A stretch of DNA of 64,000 bases. Source: Eubacteriales bacterium. GTDB taxonomy: Bacteria > Bacillota > Clostridia > Lachnospirales > Lachnospiraceae. Below are positions 1-8,962 of this stretch, in pieces; position 1 is the first letter of the stretch; each line of letters opens with the position of its first letter. Under the pieces are notes generated by a model, which ran no database searches, had not been told where the DNA came from, and worked only from the letters and a program-made list of their open reading frames with translations. The DNA is taken from positions 1-64,000 of the forward strand of contig JAUNGV010000006.1 in the NCBI GenBank assembly GCA_030524225.1, read 5' to 3'. Both the position numbers and the translations under genes were made by a program.

Positions 1-2
1 GG

Positions 3-749
3 CGGGAGTCGGATATGACGAACAATATGGCGTACACGCGGGGCGTGACCGACAATCTTCGCTATTCATGGAACCGGATCGAGGCGATCAATGCGATGGT
101 GACGGATGATCTGACGGCGGACGACACAGATCGCTATACGTATTATTTTGATATTTTCAAGTATCATTCCAACTGGAAAACCCTCTTTCTGCCGAGTCAG
201 CTGCGAACCGCGCTCTACGCGTGGCCGGATGCGCAGAAGGGATATGAGAGCACGGACGAGGTCGGCCCCTGCGAGCTCTCCGACTGGTCGGAGGTGACGG
301 AGAGGACGGCGATTCCGGAGATTCAGGAGGAGCATCTGGACGAGCTGATGGCGTACCTGAAGGAACAGGGGCAGGAGGCGCTCTTTATCGTCTCTCCGTA
401 TCTGCACACCAGAGAACAGGCGCAGATGTTCAATTACATCGGGGATAAAGTGGAGGCACAGGGCTTCGGATTTCTGAATCTGAATGATTATTATGAGGAA
501 ATCGGGATAGACGCCGGACGGGACTTCAACGATTACGGCAACCACACGAATGCTTCCGGCGCACAGAAGGTCACGGCTTTCTTTGAGCGGTACCTGAAGG
601 AGAACTATGAGTTCCCCGACCGGCGGGGCGATGTGCGGTACGAGTCGTGGGACGAGGCGTACGCGCTCTGGCAGGACAATTACGCGGCCGCGATGGAGAA
701 GATCGAAGAGCGGATCGAGACGGGAGATTACGCGGAGAAGGCGGAGTAG
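3..749 (+). CDS. SGNH/DltD-like hydrolase, 5'-truncated by window edge
   Basis: The frame is open back to the first base, so the true start lies outside the window; the first internal ATG is at 15. The visible 249 codons resemble the C-terminal half of SGNH/DltD-like proteins found in polysaccharide loci. Near residues 180-192 there is a D-Y-G-N-H-T-N followed by A-S-G-A-Q-K, which matches the family's C-terminal Asp/His catalytic block; the Ser-containing first block is not visible. Such proteins usually act outside the membrane together with an MBOAT acyltransferase to transfer or remove acyl groups. The stop is 43 bases before the asnB-type gene, so the two are probably co-transcribed. The role is inferred from the motif and context only. 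Confidence 0.6.
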   Translation, partial: RESDMTNNMAYTRGVTDNLRYSWNRIEAINAMVTDDLTADDTDRYTYYFDIFKYHSNWKTLFLPSQLRTALYAWPDAQKGYESTDEVGPCELSDWSEVTERTAIPEIQEEHLDELMAYLKEQGQEALFIVSPYLHTREQAQMFNYIGDKVEAQGFGFLNLNDYYEEIGIDAGRDFNDYGNHTNASGAQKVTAFFERYLKENYEFPDRRGDVRYESWDEAYALWQDNYAAAMEKIEERIETGDYAEKAE

Positions 750-792
750 GAAGAACCGAAGAAAAACCGAGGAAGAGCAGAGGGAGAACACG

Positions 793-2682
793 ATGTGCGG
801 AATCGCAGGCTTGTGTAATTTTAAAAATCCACGCGAAAATATGGAGCGCATGAAGGCGCGGATGGCGCACCGGGGGCCGGACGGGAACGGGACCTGGCTC
901 TCGGAGGACGGCGTGGTCTGCCTCGGCCACCAGCGCCTCTCGATTGTCGATCTCTCCGAGACGGGGGCACAGCCGATGCTCTCCCGCAGCGGGCGGTACG
1001 TCTGCGTGTTTAACGGGGAGATCTACAATTACAGAACGCTTCGGGACCGCTTCCTGCGGGAGAAAAAGGCGGATGGCTTTCGCGGTACCTCCGACACGGA
1101 GGTTTTGCTCGAATCCTTTGAGGCGTATGGGATAGAGGAGACGATCCGTGCCTGCAAGGGCATGTTTGCGATCGCGCTCTATGACAGGAGGGAGCGGACA
1201 ATCACCCTGCTGCGGGACCGCGTCGGGGAGAAGCCTCTCTATTACGGATTTGTGAACGGTTCGTTCGTCTTTGCTTCCGATCTGGGGAGTATCGCGGTGC
1301 TGGAGGGATTTGCCAATCCTATTTTTACGGATGTGCTGGATATTTACTTCACGCACGGCTACATCCCCGCTCCGTACACGATTTATCAGAATATTCACAA
1401 GCTGACGCCGGGGACGATTCTGACAATCCGCGCGCCCTACGCAAAGGGAACGCAGGAAATCAGACCGTACTGGTCAATGAAAGAGACGGCAAAATACGGA
1501 CAAACCCACCTTTTTACCGGAACCAGAGAGGAGGCGGCGGACGAGCTGGAGCGTCTGCTGCGCGCCTCGATCCGGGAGCAGATGGTGGCGGATGTGCCGG
1601 TCGGCGCGTTTTTATCCGCGGGGATCGACAGCAGCACAGTGGTCTCTCTGATGCAGGCGGAGAGCGCGCAGAAGGTGCGCAGCTTTACGATCGGCATGGA
1701 GGATCCGAAGTACAACGAGGCGGTTTATGCCAAGGAGATTGCCCGCCATCTCGGAACGGAGCACACGGAGCTGTACATCACGGAGCGGGACGCCAAGGCG
1801 GTGATTCCGCTGCTGCCGGAGATGTTTGCGGAGCCGTTTGCGGACAGTTCGCAGATTCCGACGTACCTCGTCAGCAAAATGACGCGGGAGCATGTGACGG
1901 TTTCTCTCAGTGGGGACGCGGGCGACGAGCTCTTCTGCGGCTACACGTCCTACGCCTCGGTGGAGCGGATCTGGAATAAACTGCGGCGAGTTCCCTATGC
2001 GCTGCGCCGGCCGGCGTCCTCCCTCGTTCTGCACAGCCCTCTCGTCAGAAAGGATATCTTCCGGATCAAGGGGAAACTCCTCTCGGCGCGGGATCCGGAG
2101 GATATCTATCGTCTGAGTTATGAGACGGATCCGCTGACGGCACAGATTGCGCGGGTGCACAGCGGGATTCCGTACGCGTACACGCAGCTGGGGCCGGATG
2201 AGACGGGAGAGGTCAATCACGACATTATGCTGATGGATCTGAGCATGTACCATCCGGACGACATTCTGGTCAAGGTGGACAGAACGGCGATGGCGGTCTC
2301 CCTTGAGACGCGGGTGCCGCTTCTGGATAAGGATGTGGTGGAATTTGCGTGGACGCTGCCGGTTGATTACCTGCGGGGAGACGGCATTGGCAAACTCGTC
2401 CTGCGGGATGTGCTCTACCGCTATGTGCCGCGGGAGATGATGGAGCGGCCCAAAAAGGGATTCTCTATTCCGGTGGAGAAATGGCTGCGGGAGCCGGAGC
2501 TGCGCGCGTGGGCACAGGGGCTGCTGGCTCCGGACAAGCTGCGGGCGCAGGGGATTCTGGAACCGGAGGTCGTCCGACGGATCTGGGACGACTTCACGGA
2601 GCGGGGGATCTGGCGTATCCAGATCTGGTTTATCCTGATGTTTCAGGCGTGGATGGAGACGCAGGGGAGGAGAATCGCTTGA
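793..2682 (+). CDS. asnB: Asparagine synthase-type glutamine amidotransferase
   Basis: Predicted 629-residue protein. It begins M-C-G-I-A-G, so Cys2 is the N-terminal nucleophile of the class II glutaminase domain; the glutaminase half carries H-R-G-P-D-G and F-N-G-E-I-Y-N-Y. The synthetase half has a PP-loop written S-A-G-I-D-S-S around residue 275 (SGGxDS variant). The family makes asparagine from aspartate, glutamine and ATP; members inside polysaccharide loci may instead amidate sugar acids. The start at 793 was preferred to upstream starts because Cys must follow Met. A purine-rich RBS (AGGGAGA) precedes it. The stop overlaps the next gene's TTG start, showing translational coupling. Confidence 0.93.
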   Translation: MCGIAGLCNFKNPRENMERMKARMAHRGPDGNGTWLSEDGVVCLGHQRLSIVDLSETGAQPMLSRSGRYVCVFNGEIYNYRTLRDRFLREKKADGFRGTSDTEVLLESFEAYGIEETIRACKGMFAIALYDRRERTITLLRDRVGEKPLYYGFVNGSFVFASDLGSIAVLEGFANPIFTDVLDIYFTHGYIPAPYTIYQNIHKLTPGTILTIRAPYAKGTQEIRPYWSMKETAKYGQTHLFTGTREEAADELERLLRASIREQMVADVPVGAFLSAGIDSSTVVSLMQAESAQKVRSFTIGMEDPKYNEAVYAKEIARHLGTEHTELYITERDAKAVIPLLPEMFAEPFADSSQIPTYLVSKMTREHVTVSLSGDAGDELFCGYTSYASVERIWNKLRRVPYALRRPASSLVLHSPLVRKDIFRIKGKLLSARDPEDIYRLSYETDPLTAQIARVHSGIPYAYTQLGPDETGEVNHDIMLMDLSMYHPDDILVKVDRTAMAVSLETRVPLLDKDVVEFAWTLPVDYLRGDGIGKLVLRDVLYRYVPREMMERPKKGFSIPVEKWLREPELRAWAQGLLAPDKLRAQGILEPEVVRRIWDDFTERGIWRIQIWFILMFQAWMETQGRRIA

Positions 2683-5045
2683 TTGTAATCCGCATGTCGG
2701 GGGGACTCGGCAATCAGATGTTTCAATATGCGCTGTATCTGCAGCTGTGCGCCCTTGGACGGGACGTTGCCTTTGACGACTGGACGGAGTACGAAAGGCA
2801 GGAGGAGACGGGAGTGAAGCGTCCGATCGGACTCTCTGTGTTCGGGATCGACTATCCCCGCGCCGACCGGGAGACGGTGGTGCGGCTGACCGACGCAGAC
2901 GGCGGCCTTGCGGCGAAAGTGCGGCGTAAGGTGCGCGGTCGCCGCTCTCTGGAGAAACACGACAGCGACCTTGTCTTCGATCCCTCTTTCCTGCGGGAGA
3001 CGGAAGGATATTTCTGCGGCTGCTTCCAGTCCGAGCGGTATTTTGCAGGTGCGGAAGGAAAGGTGCGGGAGGCGTTTGCGTTTCCGGCGGATCTCTTTGC
3101 AGGGATGCCGGAGCGGGAAGCCCTGGCGGCGAAAATCAGCGGCGCGGACGATAGCGTGAGTAGCCGGAATGCGCAGAAATGTGGCGCAGCGGCGGGAGAA
3201 TCCGCTCCGGTGCGGGAGGCGGCGCGCGGGGAAGAGTCCGTGGCGGTGCATCTGCGCTTTGGGGATTATCTCGATAAGGCGCAGACGTACGGAGGGATCT
3301 GCACGCCGCAGTATTACGGCGCGGCGGTGCGGCTGATGGAGGAACAGATCGCCGCGCGCGGCGGACGGGCCCATTTCTACGTCTTTTCCAATGATCCGGA
3401 CAAGGCGGGGGAGTGGATCGGGCAGCTGCAGCGGAGGCAGTCCCGAGCGGTGCCGGATCCAGATCCAATATCGGGTTCGGGACAGGAGACAGGGGACAGA
3501 GAGGTAGCGCCGCTCTTTACCCTTGTGGAGGGGGCGGACGAGGCCCACGGGTATCTTGATCTGGCGCTGATGGCGCGCTGCCGCCACCACATTATCGCGA
3601 ACAGCAGCTTCAGCTGGTGGGGCGCGTGGCTTGGTCGCAGGGAGGGGCAGATTCTGATCGCCCCGTCGCTCTGGATTCACATGCCGGACGGAAGCGATCT
3701 GGCGCGGACGGATATTTTCACAGAGAATATGATCCGCATCAGCGCGGCGGGCGAGATCTGCCGCGTGCCGCAAAGCGGTTTCGCGGCTGTTGTGTGCGGG
3801 ACAGAGACGGCTGCGGAACGTGAGACCACCGTGGAGTGCGATACTGTCCGGAAACATGGAACGATGAGACGGGGGCAGACAGAGGCAGCCGTTCTGCGGG
3901 AGACCGCTCCTCTCGTTTCCGTTATTGTCGCTGCCTATAATGTAGCGGATTATCTGCCCCGCGCGTTTGACTCCCTGAGCCGTCAGACATGGCGGAATCT
4001 GGAACTGATCGTGGTGGACGACGGTTCGACGGATGGGCGAACACCGCAGCTGTGCGATGCGTTTGCCGCGCGTGATCTGCGTGTGCGGGTGATTCACAAG
4101 GAAAACGGAGGGCTCTCCGACGCGCGCAATGCAGGGTTGGCGGCGGCGCAGGGAGCCTATATCGCGTTTCTTGACGGCGATGACTGGTATGAGCCGCAGA
4201 TGATTGAGGCGACGGTGCGCGCCTGTCTGATGGTGGATGCGGACGTCGCGGTGATCCGCTACCGGCAGGTGACAGAAGGGGGCGATCCGCTGCAGGAGGG
4301 AGAGACTCCCGGCTCTGATCTGCGGGAGAAGGAGATTTCCGGCTCTTCGCAGCGGGAGGAGAACCGCGCGGCAGGCGGTGTTTCCGGAGGGCGTTCTGCG
4401 CTAATTGACGGAATACTGCGGCAGAGTGTATTATTAGATCAGCTATGGGCTCTCCGCGTCTATGTGAGCGGCGATCCGGATATTATTATTTACAATTCAG
4501 TCTGGAGTAAGCTCTTTAAGAGAGAAGTGATCGATGGACTGACGTTTCCGGTCGGGCGCAATTCCGAGGACATTGTTTTTACCGGGAAGGCGTTTACAGC
4601 GATGCGCCGTCTGGTCTATCTGGACGTACCGCTGTATAATTATGTGTTGAACCGGACGGGCAGCATCATGAATGAGCGCCTCGGGGAGAGACGGTTCCGG
4701 GACGAGCTGCCGTTCTGGCGCGAGCAGGCCGCCCATTTTGAGGCGGCGGGATTTCCCGAAATCGCGAAGCGGGCGGCGTATTCTTTTTACCGCCGGATGC
4801 TCTGGTACGATCTGGAATTCCGGGAGAAGGAAGAACTGGGGCCCTATGCGGAGCGTCTGGAGCAGGAGATTCTTGCTGAAAAAGAAAAAATTCTTCCTCT
4901 GCTGCGGGAGCCTTTTGCCTCACGGGGAGACAGTGCGAGAATCCGCCTGTTTCTGCTTTCCCCGTCGTGGTACGCTCTTTTCTCTGATCTGTACGAGAAG
5001 ACGGTGGTGCGGCTGAAAAATGCGGCGTCAGGCAGACGGCGGTGA
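2679..5045 (+). CDS. Fused GT11 alpha-1,2-fucosyltransferase-like and GT2 glycosyltransferase
   Basis: Single 788-residue frame. The start is taken as TTG at 2679 because it gives the conserved N-terminus M-I-V-I-R-M-S-G-G-L-G-N-Q-M-F-Q-Y-A and has GGGAGGAG 8-12 bases upstream; it overlaps the asnB stop (TTGA). Domain 1 (about residues 1-370) is GT11: GGLGNQMFQYA, H-L-R-F-G-D-Y near 190 (family consensus HxRRGDY, so the second Arg is Phe here), and N-S-S-F-S-W-W-G-A-W-L near 310. Domain 2 starts about residue 410 with V-S-V-I-V-A-A-Y-N and has D-D-G-S-T-D-G near 447 and D-G-D-D-W, a normal GT2 fold. Hydrophilic low-complexity inserts occur near residues 160-190 and 540-570. Likely cytoplasmic, adding two successive sugars to a lipid-linked glycan. 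Confidence 0.85.
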   Translation: MIVIRMSGGLGNQMFQYALYLQLCALGRDVAFDDWTEYERQEETGVKRPIGLSVFGIDYPRADRETVVRLTDADGGLAAKVRRKVRGRRSLEKHDSDLVFDPSFLRETEGYFCGCFQSERYFAGAEGKVREAFAFPADLFAGMPEREALAAKISGADDSVSSRNAQKCGAAAGESAPVREAARGEESVAVHLRFGDYLDKAQTYGGICTPQYYGAAVRLMEEQIAARGGRAHFYVFSNDPDKAGEWIGQLQRRQSRAVPDPDPISGSGQETGDREVAPLFTLVEGADEAHGYLDLALMARCRHHIIANSSFSWWGAWLGRREGQILIAPSLWIHMPDGSDLARTDIFTENMIRISAAGEICRVPQSGFAAVVCGTETAAERETTVECDTVRKHGTMRRGQTEAAVLRETAPLVSVIVAAYNVADYLPRAFDSLSRQTWRNLELIVVDDGSTDGRTPQLCDAFAARDLRVRVIHKENGGLSDARNAGLAAAQGAYIAFLDGDDWYEPQMIEATVRACLMVDADVAVIRYRQVTEGGDPLQEGETPGSDLREKEISGSSQREENRAAGGVSGGRSALIDGILRQSVLLDQLWALRVYVSGDPDIIIYNSVWSKLFKREVIDGLTFPVGRNSEDIVFTGKAFTAMRRLVYLDVPLYNYVLNRTGSIMNERLGERRFRDELPFWREQAAHFEAAGFPEIAKRAAYSFYRRMLWYDLEFREKEELGPYAERLEQEILAEKEKILPLLREPFASRGDSARIRLFLLSPSWYALFSDLYEKTVVRLKNAASGRRR

Positions 5046-5172
5046 AAGGTCAGGCCCGACAGACGGGCGGACGAAGCAGGGAAGAAGGACGGAAAAGATA
5101 CAGAAAGAAACACGATGCAGACGGCATTGTATAGAAATTTTATAGATTATAGATATAAGGAAACCGAACGGG

Positions 5173-6927
5173 ATGAAATTACTGAATCGAGTGGCAAAGA
5201 TACTGACGAAGCGCCAGAAGGGGCAGCTGGTTGTGCTGTTTTTCCTCATGCTGATCGGCGCGGGAATGGAGACGATCGGCACGGGGCTGATTCTGCCGGT
5301 GGTGACGATTGCGATGAGTCCGTCTCTCGTGACGACGGACGCGACATACAGCAGAATTTATGAGGCGCTGCACATGAGCAGCCCCACGGCGTTTCTGCTG
5401 CTGATTATTTTCCTGCTGATCGGCCTCTATGTCGTCAAGAATGTTTTTCTCTATTTTATGTACCGGGCACAGTACCGTTTCATCTACAACGGCCAGTTCA
5501 ATACTTCGAGAAATCTGTTTAAAGATTATGTGACGCGGCCGTATGAGTTTTTCCTTGACGCGAATACGCCGGTTATCATGCGTCATATTCTCAGCGATGT
5601 CAACGGCGTCTATAATATGCTTCTGACGATGCTCTCTTTTGCGACAGAGGGAATCATCATGGCGGCTCTGATCACCCTCTCTCTGATCGTCAGTCCTTTT
5701 ATGACGGTGGTGATGGGGGGACTGATCGCCGTGATTCTGTTCGTGAATAAGAAAATTATGGGACCCGTTCTGCGCCGGTACGGGCAGGATGTGCAGGTCA
5801 ACAGCTCCCTGACGACGAAGTGGCTCCTGCAGGCTGTCAGCGGCATGAAGGAGACGAAGGTCTTAAATAAGGAAAAATATTTCGTCGATCAGTATGAAAA
5901 GAGCGCGGAAAAGCTCTGCGAGATCCAGAAAAAACAGAATTCCTATCAGAATATTCCCCGCCTGCTGATCGAAACGGTCTGCATGGGCGGTATTCTGGCG
6001 ATGGTGGCCGTCTTTCTGATGACGAGCGACGACCCGGCCAGCACCATCGGGCAGATCGGTGTGCTGGCGGTCGTGGCGATCCGGATTATGCCGAGCGCGA
6101 ACCGGATTTCCACTTATCTGAACAGTATTGCGTATTATGAGCCCTGCATGGACGCGGTGGAGGGCATTATCCTGCGCAGTCTGAATGTGGACGCGGACGC
6201 GGTGTTTGCCAACCGCGGGCCGATCCGGGCGCTTCCGTTTGAGAAGGAGGTGCGTCTCGAGAATGTCACCTACCGCTATCCGAATACGGAGGTCAATATT
6301 CTGGAGAAGGCGAGTCTGACGATTCCGCTGGGCAAATCCATCGGTATCATCGGGCCCTCCGGCGCGGGCAAATCGACGGCGGTGGATGTGCTTCTGGGGC
6401 TGCTTCAGCCGCAGGAAGGACGCATTACGGTGGACGGCACGGATATTGAGACGAATATTATGGGGTGGTACGCGAACATCGGCTATGTACCGCAGCTGAT
6501 GTACATGCTCGACGATACGATCCGCAACAATATCGCCTACGGGTTTCACCCGGAGGACATCGACGATGCGCAGGTCTGGCACGTGTTGAAAGAGGCGCAG
6601 ATGGACGAGTTCGTCCGCTCCCTGCCGGAGGGGCTTGATACCTCGATCGGCGAGCGCGGCGTGCGGCTCTCCGGCGGACAGCGCCAGCGCATCGGAATCG
6701 CGCGGGCCCTGTATATGGATCCGGAGATCATGATCTTTGACGAGGCGACCTCGGCGCTTGACAACGACACCGAGGAGGCAATCATGGGAGCGATCGAGCG
6801 TCTGCACGGGCGCAAGACTCTTGTGATTATCGCGCACCGGCTGACGACGATCGAGAAGTGCGATGCGGTCTACCGCGTGGAGGACAGGCGTTTCGTGCTC
6901 GATCCGCAGCACGGGAAGAAGGGGTAA
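5173..6927 (+). CDS. PglK/MsbA-like ABC exporter (fused permease and ATPase)
   Basis: 584 residues. The first ~330 form a six-helix type IV exporter membrane domain; the C-terminal ATPase has Walker A G-P-S-G-A-G-K-S-T (near 396), signature L-S-G-G-Q-R-Q-R and Walker B I-M-I-F-D-E-A-T-S-A-L-D. The N-terminal K-R-Q-K-G...G-A-G-M-E-T-I-G pattern is that of PglK-like flippases in glycan loci, which turn lipid-linked oligosaccharides across the membrane at the expense of ATP. A paralogue of nearly the same length lies at 38,356. The 127-base gap upstream has an AT-rich stretch (5127-5157) but no promoter I would defend. Start ATG follows an AAGG-type RBS. Confidence 0.88.
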   Translation: MKLLNRVAKILTKRQKGQLVVLFFLMLIGAGMETIGTGLILPVVTIAMSPSLVTTDATYSRIYEALHMSSPTAFLLLIIFLLIGLYVVKNVFLYFMYRAQYRFIYNGQFNTSRNLFKDYVTRPYEFFLDANTPVIMRHILSDVNGVYNMLLTMLSFATEGIIMAALITLSLIVSPFMTVVMGGLIAVILFVNKKIMGPVLRRYGQDVQVNSSLTTKWLLQAVSGMKETKVLNKEKYFVDQYEKSAEKLCEIQKKQNSYQNIPRLLIETVCMGGILAMVAVFLMTSDDPASTIGQIGVLAVVAIRIMPSANRISTYLNSIAYYEPCMDAVEGIILRSLNVDADAVFANRGPIRALPFEKEVRLENVTYRYPNTEVNILEKASLTIPLGKSIGIIGPSGAGKSTAVDVLLGLLQPQEGRITVDGTDIETNIMGWYANIGYVPQLMYMLDDTIRNNIAYGFHPEDIDDAQVWHVLKEAQMDEFVRSLPEGLDTSIGERGVRLSGGQRQRIGIARALYMDPEIMIFDEATSALDNDTEEAIMGAIERLHGRKTLVIIAHRLTTIEKCDAVYRVEDRRFVLDPQHGKKG

Positions 6928-6932
6928 ACGGG

Positions 6933-8333
6933 ATGCAGATCGACAGAGGAATTGCGGAAATACGCTTGCGCAATTATCATGCTTTTCGGGATACGGGGTG
7001 GATTTCCCTTTCCGGGCTGACACTTCTGTTTGGAGACAACTCCAACGGGAAGAGCACGATTTTGAAGTTTCTTTATTTTCTATCCCGCTGTTACAGGGGC
7101 GAGGTCACCGGGTTCCGTCTGCCAATGCTCTCTTCCAACGACGAAACGGCTGACGGCTCCTTTGAGGATATTCTTTTTCAGGGGAAAAAGGACAGCAGCC
7201 GGGCGGTGTCTTTTCAGTTCCGGCTCATTCCGGAGGAAAAAGACAGACGGTATCTCGAGGCGTGGGTGTCCGGAGCAGAAGAATTTTCAGCCAAGGAATT
7301 GATTTACAGCATATCGTTTTCCTGTCATACACCGCAAAAGAGAATTTATCTGAGCGCTCTTTCCATACAGGCCGGTGAGACAGTGATTTATCAGGAGCAG
7401 TGCAGTGCGGGACAGGAATACAGCGCGTCGTCGACGTTGTGGAGCAGTACGGAGGAAAACGGCGTTCTGCCGTACCTGTACACCGTGCAGAACACCTTTT
7501 TTATAGAGGCGATGGATCGCCCGTTTTATCCGGATTCCCTTTCTGCGGAAAAGCATCAAAATCTATATGGACCTGCACAGCGATTTGTTTTACAGTATCT
7601 GCAGGGAGCTGTGCAAATTGTAAACGGCATTTTGCGGGAGTTCGCGGGAAACATCGAATATCTTGCGCCGGTGAGAGTTTCTCCGAGGAGAAGCATGCTG
7701 TTGTCGGCAGAACAGGAACTGGCGGTGGGAGCGGGCGGTGAAAATACATACCATCGTTTATTTGCCATAGAAACGGCGGGGGATGGGCAGGCGGCGGACA
7801 AAATCAACGAGTGGCTTTCGTTGTTCGGTTATCACTATAAATGGAATCTGGTTAAGCCGAATTATGGTGAATTTCTGCTGCGGGATCTGCGCTCCGGCTA
7901 TGAGGTCAATATTGTGGACGCGGGCTTTGGGATTTCGCAGATTCTTCCGGTCATCGTTGCGGCCTGTGAAAATCATAGCGGATTACTGGCGATTGATTCG
8001 CCGGAGGCGCATCTGCACGATAAAATGCAGGGAGAAATCGCTGATTTACTGATTCAGACAGTCCGGCACAGACCTGTGATTCTGGAGACCCACAGCGAGA
8101 GTATTCTGCTGCGCGTGCAGAGGCGGAGCCTGGAGAGCGGGACCCCGGAAGAGGAGTCGGCGGTAATTTATTTTATTCGGGACGAAGAGGACACGTCGGT
8201 GTGTGAGAAAATCACATTTGACCGGCAGGGTGAGTTTCAGGGAGCCTCGGAGGAGTTCAGGGAATTTTTTGCCGGTGATTTTTATGACGCTATGAAAATA
8301 GAGGAACTGAAGGGGCTGCGAATGAACGTCTGA
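6933..8333 (+). CDS. AAA family ATPase with DUF3696-like C-terminus
   Basis: 466 residues. Walker A G-D-N-S-N-G-K-S-T is at residues 34-42, directly after an R-N-Y-H-A-F motif typical of the AAA_15/AAA_21 (OLD-like, SMC-related) class. A G-F-G-I-S-Q-I-L-P-V signature (near 330), Walker B-like L-L-A-I-D-S-P-E-A-H-L-H (near 350) and E-T-H-S-E-S-I-L-L-R (near 385) follow, as in DUF3696 proteins. There is no TOPRIM domain. The start at 6933 was chosen for its AAGGGG RBS and the usual N-terminus. It lies six bases after the ABC transporter stop but its sequence is more AT-rich than the flanking genes and it has no sugar-related motif. It is followed by a PIN-like gene, which suggests a two-gene defence or toxin module; that function is inferred. 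Confidence 0.85.
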   Translation: MQIDRGIAEIRLRNYHAFRDTGWISLSGLTLLFGDNSNGKSTILKFLYFLSRCYRGEVTGFRLPMLSSNDETADGSFEDILFQGKKDSSRAVSFQFRLIPEEKDRRYLEAWVSGAEEFSAKELIYSISFSCHTPQKRIYLSALSIQAGETVIYQEQCSAGQEYSASSTLWSSTEENGVLPYLYTVQNTFFIEAMDRPFYPDSLSAEKHQNLYGPAQRFVLQYLQGAVQIVNGILREFAGNIEYLAPVRVSPRRSMLLSAEQELAVGAGGENTYHRLFAIETAGDGQAADKINEWLSLFGYHYKWNLVKPNYGEFLLRDLRSGYEVNIVDAGFGISQILPVIVAACENHSGLLAIDSPEAHLHDKMQGEIADLLIQTVRHRPVILETHSESILLRVQRRSLESGTPEEESAVIYFIRDEEDTSVCEKITFDRQGEFQGASEEFREFFAGDFYDAMKIEELKGLRMNV

Positions 8334-8430
8334 AATGGCGGCGAAATGCGCAAATATGTCTGGTGGCGGTCTGTCAGGCGGGACGGGAGACGGCGGAATC
8401 GGAGACAGAGGCATCCGGTCGGGAGAAAAG

Positions 8431-8913
8431 ATGAATAAGGTGATAGATACCAATATCTGGAGATACGGATTTCTGCACGATGAAGAGTACCGGATGGACT
8501 GCGCTAATTTTTTATACGCTTTTATCATGAACCGTCAGGACTCTATGGCGATGGACGCGGGTGGTAAAATGCTTTCGGAATATAACAGGAATCTCAGACA
8601 GGATCCGGAATTCCGCAAAACTTTTGTGCAGTTGCAGCGGGACAATCGAATCTCCCACGTTGTCTCCCGGATTCCGATGCGGCACAAAGAGCGTCTCAGA
8701 GCACTCGGTTTTCACGAAGAAGAGGATCATGTATTTCTGGGAACGGCACTGCAGGCGGATCGTTATCTGGTCAGCGAGGACAGCGATTACGGAACGAGAG
8801 GTCAGAAGGAAAAGCAGCAGGCTAATCAGTATATGAGAGAAACACTGGGAATTATGCTGCGAAACAGCGAGGAAGCGCTCGAAGATATCAGAGGAATAGA
8901 GGGCGGTGCATAA
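8431..8913 (+). CDS. PIN-like nuclease, partner of the upstream ATPase
   Basis: 160 residues. The N-terminus M-N-K-V-I-D-T-N-I-W is the classical first PIN strand with Asp6; Glu50 (L-S-E-Y), Asp99 (E-E-D-H-V-F-L-G-T-A) and Asp117/Asp119 (S-E-D-S-D-Y) complete the expected acidic D-E-D-D set. PIN proteins are metal-dependent RNases, often VapC-type toxins, but no small antitoxin gene is adjacent; the neighbour is a large AAA ATPase 97 bases upstream. The start at 8431 is preferred to the longer frame from 8335 because of GGGAGA just upstream and the canonical PIN start. Lower GC than the flanking glycosyltransferases supports acquisition as a unit with the ATPase. Confidence 0.78.
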   Translation: MNKVIDTNIWRYGFLHDEEYRMDCANFLYAFIMNRQDSMAMDAGGKMLSEYNRNLRQDPEFRKTFVQLQRDNRISHVVSRIPMRHKERLRALGFHEEEDHVFLGTALQADRYLVSEDSDYGTRGQKEKQQANQYMRETLGIMLRNSEEALEDIRGIEGGA

Positions 8914-8962
8914 AAAGAGCGTGTCGCCCCGCCGCGAGAATCGCTCCGGAATGGAGGTAACA

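Noticed and set aside
2643..4097. 484-codon minus-strand frame
   Set aside because: Antisense to the GT11-GT2 gene with clear motifs; no RBS, Arg/Pro-rich composition typical of antisense GC-rich genes.
5127..5155. Promoter TTGTAT-N17-TAGATA before the first ABC exporter
   Set aside because: Both boxes are weak and the start of transcription would fall in the ribosome binding site.
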